Source: Pseudomonas sp. ERMR1:02 (GTDB taxonomy: Bacteria; Pseudomonadota; Gammaproteobacteria; Pseudomonadales; Pseudomonadaceae). Taken from it: a stretch of 64,000 bases of DNA. Shown piece by piece: positions 18,818-27,948 of the stretch (positions within the stretch are counted from its first letter, which is position 1; every line of letters starts with the position of its first letter). The notes beneath the pieces were generated by a model, which ran no database searches, was not told where the DNA came from, and was given only the letters and a program-made list of their open reading frames with translations. Made by a program: the position numbers and the translations under genes. The stretch lies in contig NZ_NKJI01000002.1 of the NCBI RefSeq assembly GCF_002277815.1, positions 310,001 through 374,000 on the forward strand, given 5' to 3'.

Positions 18818-20137
18818 ATGGCCTTTCACCCAATCGCCGCAGACGATGACGACTGTACCGTCACTGTTGCGCGTAAATACGCCTGGATCGTCTTCGCACT
18901 GACGTTCGGCCTGTTGATTTCCGATTACATGTCGCGTCAGGTGCTGAACGCGGTATTTCCAATGCTCAAGGGAGAGTGGTCCCTGACCGACGGCCAGCTC
19001 GGCCTGCTCAGTGGTGTCGTGGCCTTGATGGTCGGCCTGCTGACCGTTCCTCTGTCGCTGGTGGCCGATCGGTTCGGCCGGGTCAAAAGCCTGGCGTTGA
19101 TGGCGCTGCTGTGGAGTCTGGCGACCCTGGGTTGTGCGTTGGCGCAGGACTACCAGCAAATGTTCATCGCACGGTTCATGGTGGGTGTCGGCGAAGCAGC
19201 CTATGGCAGCGTCGGCATAGCAGTGGTTATTTCGGTATTTCCCAAACATATGCGGGCAACGCTGGCCAGCGCCTTCATGGCGGGAGGCATGTTCGGCTCG
19301 GTACTTGGCATGGCGTTGGGCGGCACAATCGCCGCCAAGCTGGGCTGGCGCTGGTCGTTCGCTGGCATGGCGCTGTTCGGCCTGCTGCTGGCGATGCTGT
19401 ATCCGCTAATCGTCAAGGAAGCACGTATTGCTCCGCAGCGATCTGAAAACAAGACCTTGGCAAAGGTCGAGCGACCATTACGCACGCTGTTTTCCAGCCG
19501 CTCGGTGATCGCTACCTATATTGGCAGCGGTTTGCAGTTATTCGTCGGCGGCACGGTGATTGTGTGGATGCCCAGTTACCTCAATCGCTATTACGACATG
19601 GCCACGGACAAAGCGGGTGGCATGGCGGCGATCATCGTGTTGTGCAGCGGGGCGGGGATGATTCTTTGCGGCATGCTCAGCGACCGCCTGTGCCGTAAAT
19701 CTCCTGAGCGCAAAGTCGCCCTGGCCATCGCTTACTGCCTGGGCAGTTGCATGCTGCTGTCAGTGGCATTCGCCTTGCCGGCCGGGCCTGCCCAACTGGG
19801 GATGATCTGCCTGGGCATGCTGATCGCTGCCGGCACCACCGGCCCGGCAGGAGCCATGGTTGCCAACTTGACCCATTACTCGGTCCATGGCACAGCCTTT
19901 GCCACCTTGACTCTGGTCAACAACTTGCTGGGCCTGGCCCCGGGGCCGTTCATCACTGGCCGCGTGTCCGACGTGATCGGCCTGCACGCCGCTTTCCAGC
20001 TAGTGCCCCTGGTCAGTATCGCGGCGGCGGCTGTGTTCTTTTACGCCATGTGTCATTACCACAAAGATATTGCCCGGCTTAAGGGCCAGAGCGTGCCTGA
20101 CACCGTCAGCGCAGCAGGGTTAGAGGTGAAGTTGTGA
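18818..20137 (+). CDS. MFS transporter (spinster-like)
   Basis: The 439-residue inner membrane protein has twelve predicted helices and the A-type motif SLVADRFGRVKSLALM between helices 2 and 3. The FMVGVGEAAYGSVG and SAFMAGGMFGSVLGMALGG segments place it among organic acid or spinster-like MFS carriers. GAGGAGG lies just before ATG 18818. Its end overlaps the DsbA-like gene by four bases, so it is part of the catabolic operon and probably imports a pathway substrate or exports a product. Confidence 0.88.
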   Translation: MAFHPIAADDDDCTVTVARKYAWIVFALTFGLLISDYMSRQVLNAVFPMLKGEWSLTDGQLGLLSGVVALMVGLLTVPLSLVADRFGRVKSLALMALLWSLATLGCALAQDYQQMFIARFMVGVGEAAYGSVGIAVVISVFPKHMRATLASAFMAGGMFGSVLGMALGGTIAAKLGWRWSFAGMALFGLLLAMLYPLIVKEARIAPQRSENKTLAKVERPLRTLFSSRSVIATYIGSGLQLFVGGTVIVWMPSYLNRYYDMATDKAGGMAAIIVLCSGAGMILCGMLSDRLCRKSPERKVALAIAYCLGSCMLLSVAFALPAGPAQLGMICLGMLIAAGTTGPAGAMVANLTHYSVHGTAFATLTLVNNLLGLAPGPFITGRVSDVIGLHAAFQLVPLVSIAAAAVFFYAMCHYHKDIARLKGQSVPDTVSAAGLEVKL

Positions 20138-20796
20138 GTGTTCGTTTACGTATTGATGTGTTTTTCGATTTCATCTGTCCCTGGTGTCTGATCGGCAAGC
20201 GCCAACTGGAGCGTGCGCAGGAGCTGTTGCGCGCCCGGCAACCGGACATCGAGTTCACCACGGTCTGGCACGGGGTGCAGTTGTTGCCACAACTGCCGGT
20301 GCAGGGTGAACCCTTCGTCGAGTTCTATCGCAAACGGCTGGGCAACGCCGATGCGGTACGCATGCGCCAGGCCCAGGTGCAGCTTGCCGCAGGGGCGGTC
20401 GGGGAGACCATCGATTTCAGCCGTATTACCACGATGCCCAACACCGCCGATGCCCATCGCTTGCTGGATCGGGTCAGCGTATTGGGCAATACCCGCCAGC
20501 GTGACGCTTTGCTGGAATGCCTGTTTGCGGCGTACTTTCACCACGGCGAGGATCTGGGAAGCCGTGAAACGTTGATCGCCATCGCTCAGTCGTGCGGCTT
20601 CGAGGCCGGTTTCGTCGCTGACTGCCTGTACGGCAACGGCGAGCCTTTCGTTGGCAGCCCCGGGGCTACCGGCGGCGTGCCCTCTTTTCAATTCGACCGG
20701 CGAGTGACGGTGGTGGGCGCGCACCCCGCCGAAAACCTGCTTGGCGTCATGGAAGAGGCCTTGCTCGACCGTGCCGGCGAGCGGCAACCCTTATGA
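20134..20796 (+). CDS. DsbA/FrnE-family thioredoxin-fold oxidoreductase
   Basis: The 220-residue protein has the DsbA-like fold of FrnE and 2-hydroxychromene-2-carboxylate isomerase proteins. An active-site CPWC occurs in FFDFICPWCLIGKRQLE, the cis-proline loop is GATGGVPSFQFDRR, and a helical insertion lies between. No signal peptide is visible, so it is cytoplasmic. Proteins of this type act as disulfide isomerases or as glutathione-dependent isomerases and thiol transferases. The start is GTG 20134, overlapping the MFS stop, and the stop overlaps the Rieske gene start. In this operon a role in handling a thiol or disulfide intermediate is conceivable but unproven. Confidence 0.87.
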   Translation: MSVRLRIDVFFDFICPWCLIGKRQLERAQELLRARQPDIEFTTVWHGVQLLPQLPVQGEPFVEFYRKRLGNADAVRMRQAQVQLAAGAVGETIDFSRITTMPNTADAHRLLDRVSVLGNTRQRDALLECLFAAYFHHGEDLGSRETLIAIAQSCGFEAGFVADCLYGNGEPFVGSPGATGGVPSFQFDRRVTVVGAHPAENLLGVMEEALLDRAGERQPL

Positions 20797-21119
20797 GCCT
20801 GCGTGTACTTGTGCCTGCCGCAAAATTACCGCAGGCCGGGGGCCGGTCGCTCTTCGAATTCGATGGCAAAAGCATTGCACTGTTCAACGTCGAAGGTGAT
20901 CTGTTCGCCATCGACGACAGTTGCCCGCACCAGGGCGCTTCGTTGTGTGGCGGCCGCCTCGACGGTCGGGTGATTCAATGCTGCGCCCATGGGTTGCGCT
21001 TCGATCTGGCCAGCGGCTACTTGCTCAACTCCAACACACTCAAGGTCGTCAACTACCCGGTCGAGGTGTTCGACGGCCACGCATTCATTGTCATCGTCCC
21101 CGAGGAGTCCGCACCATGA
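20793..21119 (+). CDS. Rieske [2Fe-2S] ferredoxin-like protein
   Basis: The 108-residue protein is a small soluble Rieske protein. The cluster ligands are seen as CPH in DDSCPHQGASLCG and, 16 residues later, C-x-x-H in QCCAHGLRFDLASG. Such proteins deliver electrons to oxygenases or reductases. No Rieske-type oxygenase is encoded in the window, so its partner is unclear. Its ATG overlaps the DsbA-like stop and its stop overlaps the YeiH start (ATGA), which shows tight translational coupling. Confidence 0.9.
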   Translation: MSLRVLVPAAKLPQAGGRSLFEFDGKSIALFNVEGDLFAIDDSCPHQGASLCGGRLDGRVIQCCAHGLRFDLASGYLLNSNTLKVVNYPVEVFDGHAFIVIVPEESAP

Positions 21120-22126
21120 GTGCCATCGCTCTGACACGCATCCACAGCCGTACGCGCGAATTGGCGCCGGGTTTTATCGTCAGTCTGATCGTTGCGGCGG
21201 CTGCGTCCTTTCTGTCCGAGCACTACGGTGCGCCGGTCATGCTGTTCGCCCTGTTGCTTGGCATGGCGCTGAACTTCCTCGCCGGTGAAGGCACCTGCAA
21301 GGCCGGTATTGAATTCACTGCGCGCAGCATATTGCGCATCGGTGTGGCGCTGCTGGGCATGCGCATCACCCTTGAGCAGATTGCCGCACTGGGCTGGAAA
21401 CCCTTTGCGCTAGTGGTAATTCTGGTGGTGGTGACTATTAGCGTCTCGGTGGTAGCGGCCAAGGCTCTGGGCTTTCAGCGGTTGTTCGGCATGCTCACCG
21501 GTGGCGCAACTGCGATCTGTGGTGCTTCGGCGGCCTTGGCGCTGGCGGCGGCGTTGCCTAACCATCCGCAGAAAGAACGCGCCACATTGTTCACCGTGAT
21601 CGGCGTGTCGGCGCTGTCGACCCTGGCGATGATCGTGTACCCGATGATTGCCAACTGGCTGTCGTTGTCGCCCCAAGTGGCCGGCGTATTCCTGGGGGCC
21701 ACCATTCATGATGTCGCCCAGGTCGTCGGCGCCGGTTACAGCATGTCGACCGAGACCGGCGACACGGCCACGGTGGTCAAGTTGATGCGGGTCGCCATGC
21801 TGCTGCCAGTGATCATCAGCGCCGCCATGATTACCCGCATGCAGGGCGCCGACCCCACCGGCAAGCGGCCGCCGCTGCTGCCGTGGTTCGCGGTTGGTTT
21901 TCTGCTGCTGGCCTGCATCAACAGCACCGGATGGGTAGCACCGGTGGTGCAGGGTTCGGTCAATGAACTGTCACGCTGGTGCCTGGTGGTATCCATCAGT
22001 GCCCTGGGCATGAAAACCCAACTCAAGGAGTTGGCGGCGGTGGGTATCAAGCCGATTCTGTTGATGGTGGGGGAGACGGTATTCCTGGTGGTGCTGGTAT
22101 TGCTGTTGTTGCGTTGGGGGATGTAA
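21116..22126 (+). CDS. YeiH/UPF0324 family putative sulfate/sulfite exporter
   Basis: The 336-residue inner membrane protein has about ten helices and belongs to the YeiH family. Members are annotated as putative sulfate exporters and often sit in sulfonate degradation clusters, where TauZ-type proteins remove sulfite or sulfate. Family segments include FALLLGMALNFLAGEG, FTARSILRIGVALLGMRITL, TGGATAICGASAALALAAAL and GATIHDVAQVVGAGYSMS. The ATG at 21116 overlaps the Rieske stop and removes a spurious 65-residue extension. Together with the TauD-like enzyme it gives the operon a sulfur-release flavour. It is the last gene before a terminator. Confidence 0.88.
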   Translation: MSAIALTRIHSRTRELAPGFIVSLIVAAAASFLSEHYGAPVMLFALLLGMALNFLAGEGTCKAGIEFTARSILRIGVALLGMRITLEQIAALGWKPFALVVILVVVTISVSVVAAKALGFQRLFGMLTGGATAICGASAALALAAALPNHPQKERATLFTVIGVSALSTLAMIVYPMIANWLSLSPQVAGVFLGATIHDVAQVVGAGYSMSTETGDTATVVKLMRVAMLLPVIISAAMITRMQGADPTGKRPPLLPWFAVGFLLLACINSTGWVAPVVQGSVNELSRWCLVVSISALGMKTQLKELAAVGIKPILLMVGETVFLVVLVLLLLRWGM

Positions 22127-22227
22127 GCCCGGCACCACGGTGTACCAGATTAAGAGCGGCGCTGCATTGCGTTCCACTCCGACGCAGTGCGGCACTCGAC
22201 CGGCGTCAAGAGCACCGGTTTTTTTGC

Positions 22228-22258
22228 GGCGACTGTACCAGCAGTCGCCGTTTTTTTA
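22228..22258 (+). terminator. Rho-independent terminator of the dioxygenase/BKACE operon
   Basis: The perfect stem GGCGACTG/CAGTCGCC (22228-22235 with 22242-22249), with a six-base loop, is followed by a seven-T run at 22251-22257. It lies 101 bases after the YeiH stop and is the natural 3' end of the operon that starts at 15739. Confidence 0.85.
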
Positions 22259-22261
22259 TTG

Positions 22262-22504
22262 ACCGGGTACATATCCATTCCTGCGGTAACGGCCACTACT
22301 TGGAGGAGCCTGTAGGAGCGAAGCTTGCTCGCGATGACGTCCTTCCAGCCGACCATTTTCTTGCTGGTGTACATATCCATCCCTGCGGTAACGGCCACTA
22401 TTGGTTTCGCTTTTACAGCGAGTCACTTGGAAAAGCCCCAAGTAACCAAGGGCTCTTGCCCCTGTCGTTCGGTGCCTCGCTGTGGCTCGGCATACCCTCG
22501 CTCC
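22262..22504 (+). repeat. Composite repeat with 32-base element and REP
   Basis: Two copies of the 32-base element (beginning GTACATATCCAT) lie at 22267-22298 and 22369-22400, separated by a REP unit (about 22309-22337). The second copy continues into a longer repeat (AGTCACTTGGAAAAG, then CCCAAGTAACCAAGGGCTC) that recurs inverted at about 23015-23122 and 23705-23809. Open frames here encode the repeat only. Confidence 0.8.
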
Positions 22505-23184
22505 GGTCCTGCTCCGTGGGCCCGCCGCGATCGGCCATCCTTGGCCGTGCGCGGCTAACCCGGCATCCATGCCGGGTTGCCCACTACGCAGAACCTGCGC
22601 TCGGCCTCTCGATGGGGCAAGAAGATCAAGATCAAAAACCAGATCAAAGGCGCTCGAGGCGGCCTGACAGCCGACCTGATTTCGGACGCGTCTGCGATCC
22701 CATTGTAGGAGCGAGCCTGCTCGCGAAAAACGTCTGGGCAACGCGATCATTCAGGCAGCGCGCGTTATCGTTGACGCCCATCGCGAGCAAGCATCGCTCC
22801 TACAGGGAAACGTGTTCACTTGGAATCAGGTCGGCTGTCAGGCCGCCTCGCTTTGTTTTTGATCCAGGCGCCCCGTTAAACCACGATGGCCGAACGCAGG
22901 CATTGCTCCGTGGGTAAACCGGCAGGACGCCGGTTTAGCCGCGCTGGGCCAGGGATGGCCCATCGCGGCGACCCACGGAGCAATGCCGGAGTGAGGGCAT
23001 GCCGAGCCTAAGCGAGGCACCGAGTGGTGGGGCAAGAGCCCTTGGTTACTTGGGGCTTTTCCAAGTGACCCGCTGTAAAAGCGGAACCCATAGCGGCCGT
23101 TGCCGCAGAAATGGATATGTACTCGGTCAACAACATTTAAGGTCGGCTGTCAGGCCGCCTTCGCGGGCAAGCCTTGCTCCTACA
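22505..23184. repeat. About 690-base mosaic repeat, unit 1
   Basis: This segment is repeated in tandem at 23196-23868, with an offset of 687-691 bases and many short differences. It contains, in order, the GGTCCTGCTCCGTGGGCCC block, REP units near 22704 and 22780, the GGCTGTCAGGCCGCCTCG block, a perfect GTAAACCGGC/GCCGGTTTA hairpin, and an inverted copy of the 32-base element ending at 23122. No credible gene is present. Confidence 0.82.
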
Positions 23185-23195
23185 GATATTAGGTA

Positions 23196-23868
23196 GGTCC
23201 TGCTCCGTGGGCCCGCCGCGATCGGCCATCCTTGGCCGTGCGCGGCTAACCCGGCATCCATGCCGGGTTGCCCACTACGCAGAACCTGCGCTCGGCCTCT
23301 CGAGGGGTCAAGAAGATCAAAAACCAGATCAAAAGCGCGCGAGGCGGCCTGACAGCCGACCTGATTTCGGACGCGTCTGCGATCCTTTTGTAGGAGCGAG
23401 CCTGCTCGCGAAAAACGTCCGGGCAACGCGATCATCCAGACAGGGCGCGTTTTCGTTGACGTCCATCGCGAGCAAGCATCGCTCCTACAGGGGATCACGG
23501 TATCTGCCAGAGTCAGGTCGGCTGTCAGGCCGCCTCGCTTTGTTTTTGATCCAGGCGCCCCGTTAAACCACGATGGCCGAACGCAGGCATTGCTCCGTGG
23601 GTAAACCGGCAGGACGCCGGTTTAGCCGCGCTGGGCCATGGATTGCCCAGCGCGGCGACCCACGGAGCAATGCCGGAGTGCGGGCATGCCGAGCCCTAGC
23701 GAGGCACCGAGTGGTGGGGCAGGAGCCCTTGGTTACTTGGGGCTCTTCCAAGTGACCCGCCGTCAGGGCGGAACCAATCGTGGCCGTTATCGCAGGAATG
23801 GATATGTACACCATCAAAAAATAAGTCGCCTGACACGCCGCCTTCGCGGGCAAGCCTCGCTCCTACAG
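23196..23868. repeat. About 690-base mosaic repeat, unit 2
   Basis: This is the second tandem unit of the segment at 22505-23184, with the same order of blocks. An inverted 32-base element ends at 23809 and a REP half-unit at about 23840-23868. It abuts the AraC gene's 3' end. The two units together make up most of a 1.75-kb gene-free gap. Confidence 0.82.
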
Positions 23869-23877
23869 TTTCAGGGG

Positions 23878-24933
23878 TCAGGTTTTTCTCTGATCGAAAA
23901 GGGCGGTCGTGTCCGTTGGCGCTTTTAACGTGCCGAGCTTTTGCGCGCTGCGCCATGAAGCAGGCGGCATGCCGAACTGGGTGATGAACCAGCGTGTGAA
24001 CGAGCTCGCCATCGAGTAACCCAGCATGTCGGCGATGCGTCCCAGCGAGTAATTGGGATTTTCCAGATATCGCACCACCAGGTCGCGACGCACGTCGTTG
24101 ATCAAGTCGTTAAAGGCGCAACCATCCTCTTTCAAACGACGTTGCAGCGTCCGTACATTCATGCCCTGGGTCTGGGCAATCTGCTCGATGGTAGCGCGCC
24201 CCATCGGCAACAGGAGGTAGATGGCCTTGCGAACTTCGAACAGCATCGAAGGCCCTTCCTGGCTCTGTAGCGAGTCCAGGTAGCGCTGGGCGTACCGCGC
24301 CATGGCGGGGTCGGCGTGGGGATTGGTGATGTCGAGGCTGGCATCGGGACAGACAATGCCATTGAACTCGCTGCCGAACTCCACTTTGCAGCCGAACAGG
24401 CGACGATGCAGTTGCAGATTGTCGGGTGGCTGATGCGTGAAGTTGACACTGTAAGGCTGCCAGTGAGCGCCGAGCAGGGCGGCGCACATACGGAACATCA
24501 CACCGATGGCCAGTTCGTTGGCTTGCCGGCAGGACATGGGTGAATCAGTGACCACTTCCTCGCGAATGATCACCATCTTGCCGGCTTCTTCGATAAAGAT
24601 GGCCAGTGAATCGTTCATCAGGTGCCGATAATGCACCATCACTTGCAATGCATCACGCAGCGTTCGTTGATGGGTCAGTAGCAGGCTGACGACGCCGAAA
24701 TCCGAGAGTTGACGGGATTCTGCCATGCTCAGGCCGAAGTTCTGACAACCGCTGACAGCGGCCGAATCTTCCAGCAGGCGAACAGCGGCATCGATCGGAA
24801 TTCGATGTTCGGGCGTGAGCAGTCGTGCCTTGCTCAAGCCGACGCTCGCCAGCAAATCGTGCGGATTGAACCCCAGGTAATGAGCTACATCCAGGTAGTT
24901 GGTCAAGACGGCAGCGCGAACAAGCTTTGTCAT
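23878..24933 (-). CDS. AraC-family transcriptional regulator
   Basis: The 351-residue protein has the N-terminal arabinose-binding-like domain of the OruR/ArgR-type AraC group (PF12625), seen in YLGFNPHDLLASVGLSKARL and FGVVSLLLTHQRTLRDALQV. Its C-terminal double helix-turn-helix contains the segments IEQIAQTQGMNVRTLQRRL and LGRIADMLGYSMASSFTRWF. It diverges from the hydrolase/DUF1302 operon, and the intergenic gap holds a pair of direct repeats with 21-base period. It is therefore the best candidate regulator of that operon and, by the shared site at 15618, of the dioxygenase/BKACE operon. The inducer is unknown. Confidence 0.92.
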   Translation of the reverse strand: MTKLVRAAVLTNYLDVAHYLGFNPHDLLASVGLSKARLLTPEHRIPIDAAVRLLEDSAAVSGCQNFGLSMAESRQLSDFGVVSLLLTHQRTLRDALQVMVHYRHLMNDSLAIFIEEAGKMVIIREEVVTDSPMSCRQANELAIGVMFRMCAALLGAHWQPYSVNFTHQPPDNLQLHRRLFGCKVEFGSEFNGIVCPDASLDITNPHADPAMARYAQRYLDSLQSQEGPSMLFEVRKAIYLLLPMGRATIEQIAQTQGMNVRTLQRRLKEDGCAFNDLINDVRRDLVVRYLENPNYSLGRIADMLGYSMASSFTRWFITQFGMPPASWRSAQKLGTLKAPTDTTALFDQRKT

Positions 24934-25063
24934 GCACAGGCGTTCCTGCAGTGATCCGATGGAAATGAACGTAGGACAAATATAGTCAGCACGTCATCGA
25001 TTGAACAATTTTCAAGGTCACGTTAGCAGCTTCCGTCGGACCGCCAATCAGGGGCGATGCTCC

Positions 25064-25101
25064 TGTCATCAAAAGAAAAGTCACTGTCGTCAAATGAAAA
25101 G
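25064..25101 (+). promoter_or_regulatory. Candidate AraC-type operator, copy 2
   Basis: TGTCATCAAAAGAAAAG (25064-25080) and TGTCGTCAAATGAAAAG (25085-25101) are direct repeats 21 bases apart. They match the pair at 15618-15655 in 32 of 38 positions and have the same distance to the start codon. The site lies between the AraC gene and the hydrolase gene, nearer the latter. Confidence 0.75.
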
Positions 25102-25184
25102 CGCGGCCAGCCCTGGCTCTTTAATGTCAGTCCTACAAGAAAACTTCTGGCCAATGAGTCAGTCGAGACCCGTGAGGTGTTCAA

Positions 25185-25751
25185 GTGGAAAAACTGCATA
25201 CAGCCGCAACCGTTCTGATCGTACCAGGCCTGCGCGAGCATGTTGCCGAGCATTGGCAGACGTTGCTTGAGGCCCGCTTGAGTAAAGTACGCAGCGTTGC
25301 GCCGCTTGAAACCGACAAGCTCGACTGCGCCGCCCGCGTCCGGGCGATCCAGCATGAGCTGGAGCAAATCGACGGGCCGGTGATTCTGATTGCCCACAGT
25401 GCCGGCGTGCTGATGGTCGCGCACTGGGCCGCCCGGTTCAATCGCCCGATCAAGGGTGCCCTGCTGGCCGCGCCGCCAGATCTCGATGCCAACTGGCCGC
25501 AGAACTATCCATCCCCTCAATCCTTGAAAGCCAATGGCTGGGATCCTCTGCCTGTCGGCGCGCTGCCTTTTCGCAGCATCGTCGCGGGTAGCACCAATGA
25601 CCACTTGGCCAGTCTTGAGGCCGTCACCCGCATGGCCCGCGACTGGGGCAGCGAACTGATCAATTGCGGCCGGGTAGGCCACCTTAATCCTGCTTCGGGT
25701 TTTGGCCACTGGCCGCAAGCCGAAGAGTTCGTTCTCGAACTGGATCGCTAA
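25185..25751 (+). CDS. RBBP9/YdeN-family serine hydrolase
   Basis: The 188-residue cytoplasmic protein is a small alpha/beta hydrolase. The nucleophile Ser72 lies in ILIAHSAGVLMVAHW, an acidic residue probably in SIVAGSTNDHLAS, and the catalytic His in NCGRVGHLNPASGFG. Length and motif spacing match the RBBP9/YdeN family (DUF676-like esterases). The start is GTG 25185, preceded by GAGGTG; no ATG fits. It is the first gene after the AraC operator. An esterase or thioesterase role on the pathway substrate is plausible. Confidence 0.87.
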   Translation: MEKLHTAATVLIVPGLREHVAEHWQTLLEARLSKVRSVAPLETDKLDCAARVRAIQHELEQIDGPVILIAHSAGVLMVAHWAARFNRPIKGALLAAPPDLDANWPQNYPSPQSLKANGWDPLPVGALPFRSIVAGSTNDHLASLEAVTRMARDWGSELINCGRVGHLNPASGFGHWPQAEEFVLELDR

Positions 25752-25879
25752 AAGGCGCCGGCCTGGTCATCCGCCAGCCGGTAATTTTCCACACTCCTCA
25801 AAAGCACAGGCGCTCTCACCAAGGGCCTGTGTGGGGATCCCTGCGCTTAAAACAAATAAAAAAAGGCGGAGTCAACGCA

Positions 25880-27895
25880 ATGCATAACACCAAGAATCAC
25901 GGCCACACACTTCCTTCACCTCGCAGTCTGCTGGCTCTGGCGATCCTGGCGGCTTCCATGCCAATCGCTCACGCGATGGAGCTGGACACCGGTAATCCAG
26001 ACTGGAGTGTGCGCGTAGATAACACCGTGAAGTACAACTATGGCGTACGCACCGAAAACGCCGACAAGCGCATGCTGGCAACGCCGAACAACAACGACGG
26101 TGACTACAACTTTCGCAAGGCCGGGACCAACATCACCAACCGCGTCGACCTGTTGACCGAGATGGATGTGGTTTACCAGCAACACATGGGCTTTCGCGTC
26201 AGTGCCGCGAGCTGGTACGACAAGGCGTATGAAAACACCGGTTCCAATTCCAATCCGTTCGTCAACGGCAATAAAGGTACCTCGGGCCTGGTCGCCAACG
26301 ACCCACGCCTTGCAGGTGTCACTAACGACAACGTCGGTTTTGGCAGCCCGCACCTGAGCAACTATGCCCAGCGTTACTACACCGGTCCGTCCGGCGAGAT
26401 TCTCGATGCCTTCGTGTTCTACAGCACCGAAGTGGGCGAGGAGTCGATGTTCAGCATCAAGGCCGGGCAGCACAACGTGTTCTGGGGTGAAACCATCCTC
26501 AACCCCGTGCATTCGATCAGCTACGGCCAGTCCGGCCTCGATCTGGCCAAGTTGGCGGCATCGCCGGGTACCGAGGCCAAGGAACTGTTCGTTCCACGCA
26601 ACCAGGTATCTATGACGTTCACCGTCAACCCCGAGTTGACCGTGGGCGCCCAGTATTTCCTCGATTGGGATGCGGCTCGCTTGCCGGAAGCCGGTACCTA
26701 CTATGGCGGCTCTGATCTGGTCGGCTTCGGTGCGCAGTCGTTCCTGCTGGGTAACACCAACTCCATCACACCCGGCAGCCCGCTCGGTTGTGGCCTGGCG
26801 CCCTGCAACGCACTGACCAACGTGCGTCGCGGCGATGATCTGACACCGCGCAATTCAGGCGATTGGGGCGTCATGGCCAAGTGGTCGCCAGCCTGGCTGG
26901 ACGGCACCCTCGGTGTCTACTATCGCCAGACTTCAGACATCCTGCCTCAGGCCTGGCTCGACGCTCGGGGGCTGAGTTCGGCCAATCCTAACGGCACGCG
27001 ACCAGCGGGTCAGGTGCCGGCGGTCGTCAACACGCTGAACTCGTTAAGCACTGCGACCTATCAATTGGCCTATTCCGACAAGATCGACATCTTCGGCCTG
27101 AGCCTGTCCAAGGATGTCGGTGGCATCAGCGTCGGCAGCGACCTGAACATCCGCCACAACATGCCGTTGGCCAGCATCCCGGCAATCGTCAGTACCAACA
27201 GCCCCCTCGGACTCGGTCAAGGTCTTGGCCTGTTGCCGCCACGCACGGCAGCCACCGGCGTGATCTACGACACCCCGCATGATGGCGACAGCATGAGCGC
27301 CACGGGTGACACCTTGCACTGGACACTCAACGGCCTGATGACTTTGCCCAAGACCCCGGTGTTCGATTCGGCGACCCTGCTCGCCGAGCTGTACTACAGC
27401 AACTTGCTCAAACTCGATAGCAAGAACGAGGCGCTCTACAAGGGCAAGAGTACTTACCGCGGTATCGATGCGCCGACCCGTGACAACTGGGGCATCGCGG
27501 TCAACTTCACCCCGACTTGGTACCAGGTTTTCCCAGGCATCGACATGACTCTGCCGATGTCCGTCAACATGGGCCTGGCTGGCGTTTCCCCGGTCTCGGG
27601 CGGCGGTGCGAAAGACACCGGCAACTACGCGTTTGGCGTCGGTGCCGCGGTTTACAACAAGTACTTCGTGGATCTGAAGTACGTGGACTCCTTTGGCAAG
27701 GCTGACAAGTGCAACGTCAGCGGTAACAGCACCGGCGCGGCGAACGCCGGAAGCGGCGACGGCTCCACGCCGAACGCCTTCAGCGGTAATGAAAACTATG
27801 CGTGCTTCGCCGGTGGCTATTCAGCCTTCTCGGGTGGCGGTGCGACCACAGAAGACCGTGGCGCTGTCTACCTGACGATGAAAACCACCTTCTGA
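25880..27895 (+). CDS. DUF1302 family outer membrane protein
   Basis: The 671-residue protein begins with a signal peptide (LLALAILAASMPIAHA, cleaved before MELDTGNPDW). It has the DUF1302 pattern, an amphipathic beta-barrel ending in AVYLTMKTTF with a terminal Phe. Repeated aromatic beta-strand segments such as GVYYRQTSDILPQAWLD support an outer membrane location. DUF1302 and DUF1329 genes are regularly adjacent in Pseudomonas next to fatty acid or hydrophobic substrate genes, and probably pass lipid-like substrates across the envelope. ATG 25880 follows GGAG by 8 bases. An in-frame extension to 25829 lacks a signal peptide start. Confidence 0.88.
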   Translation: MHNTKNHGHTLPSPRSLLALAILAASMPIAHAMELDTGNPDWSVRVDNTVKYNYGVRTENADKRMLATPNNNDGDYNFRKAGTNITNRVDLLTEMDVVYQQHMGFRVSAASWYDKAYENTGSNSNPFVNGNKGTSGLVANDPRLAGVTNDNVGFGSPHLSNYAQRYYTGPSGEILDAFVFYSTEVGEESMFSIKAGQHNVFWGETILNPVHSISYGQSGLDLAKLAASPGTEAKELFVPRNQVSMTFTVNPELTVGAQYFLDWDAARLPEAGTYYGGSDLVGFGAQSFLLGNTNSITPGSPLGCGLAPCNALTNVRRGDDLTPRNSGDWGVMAKWSPAWLDGTLGVYYRQTSDILPQAWLDARGLSSANPNGTRPAGQVPAVVNTLNSLSTATYQLAYSDKIDIFGLSLSKDVGGISVGSDLNIRHNMPLASIPAIVSTNSPLGLGQGLGLLPPRTAATGVIYDTPHDGDSMSATGDTLHWTLNGLMTLPKTPVFDSATLLAELYYSNLLKLDSKNEALYKGKSTYRGIDAPTRDNWGIAVNFTPTWYQVFPGIDMTLPMSVNMGLAGVSPVSGGGAKDTGNYAFGVGAAVYNKYFVDLKYVDSFGKADKCNVSGNSTGAANAGSGDGSTPNAFSGNENYACFAGGYSAFSGGGATTEDRGAVYLTMKTTF

Positions 27896-27948
27896 TTCAT
27901 CCAATGCCCGACTCTAAATGCAGAGTCACTAAGCAGGAGAATGACCCC

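Noticed and set aside
17582-19249. Long minus-strand open frame (555 codons) opposite the BKACE and MFS genes
   Set aside because: It lies fully antisense to recognisable genes, has no family-like motif and begins without RBS. High-GC codon bias explains it.
20921-21115. N-terminal extension of the YeiH-type protein to 20921
   Set aside because: It runs inside the Rieske gene in another frame, and the ATG at 21116 has the normal family N-terminus and a coupled ATGA overlap.
22256-22750. Open frames in the mosaic repeat region, both strands, of 60-310 codons
   Set aside because: Their translated sequences are encoded by the repeat units themselves and recur with each copy, which indicates repeat DNA rather than genes.
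22262-23868. Possible CRISPR array
   Set aside because: The repeated blocks differ in length, lie in both orientations and have no regular unique spacers; no cas gene is present.
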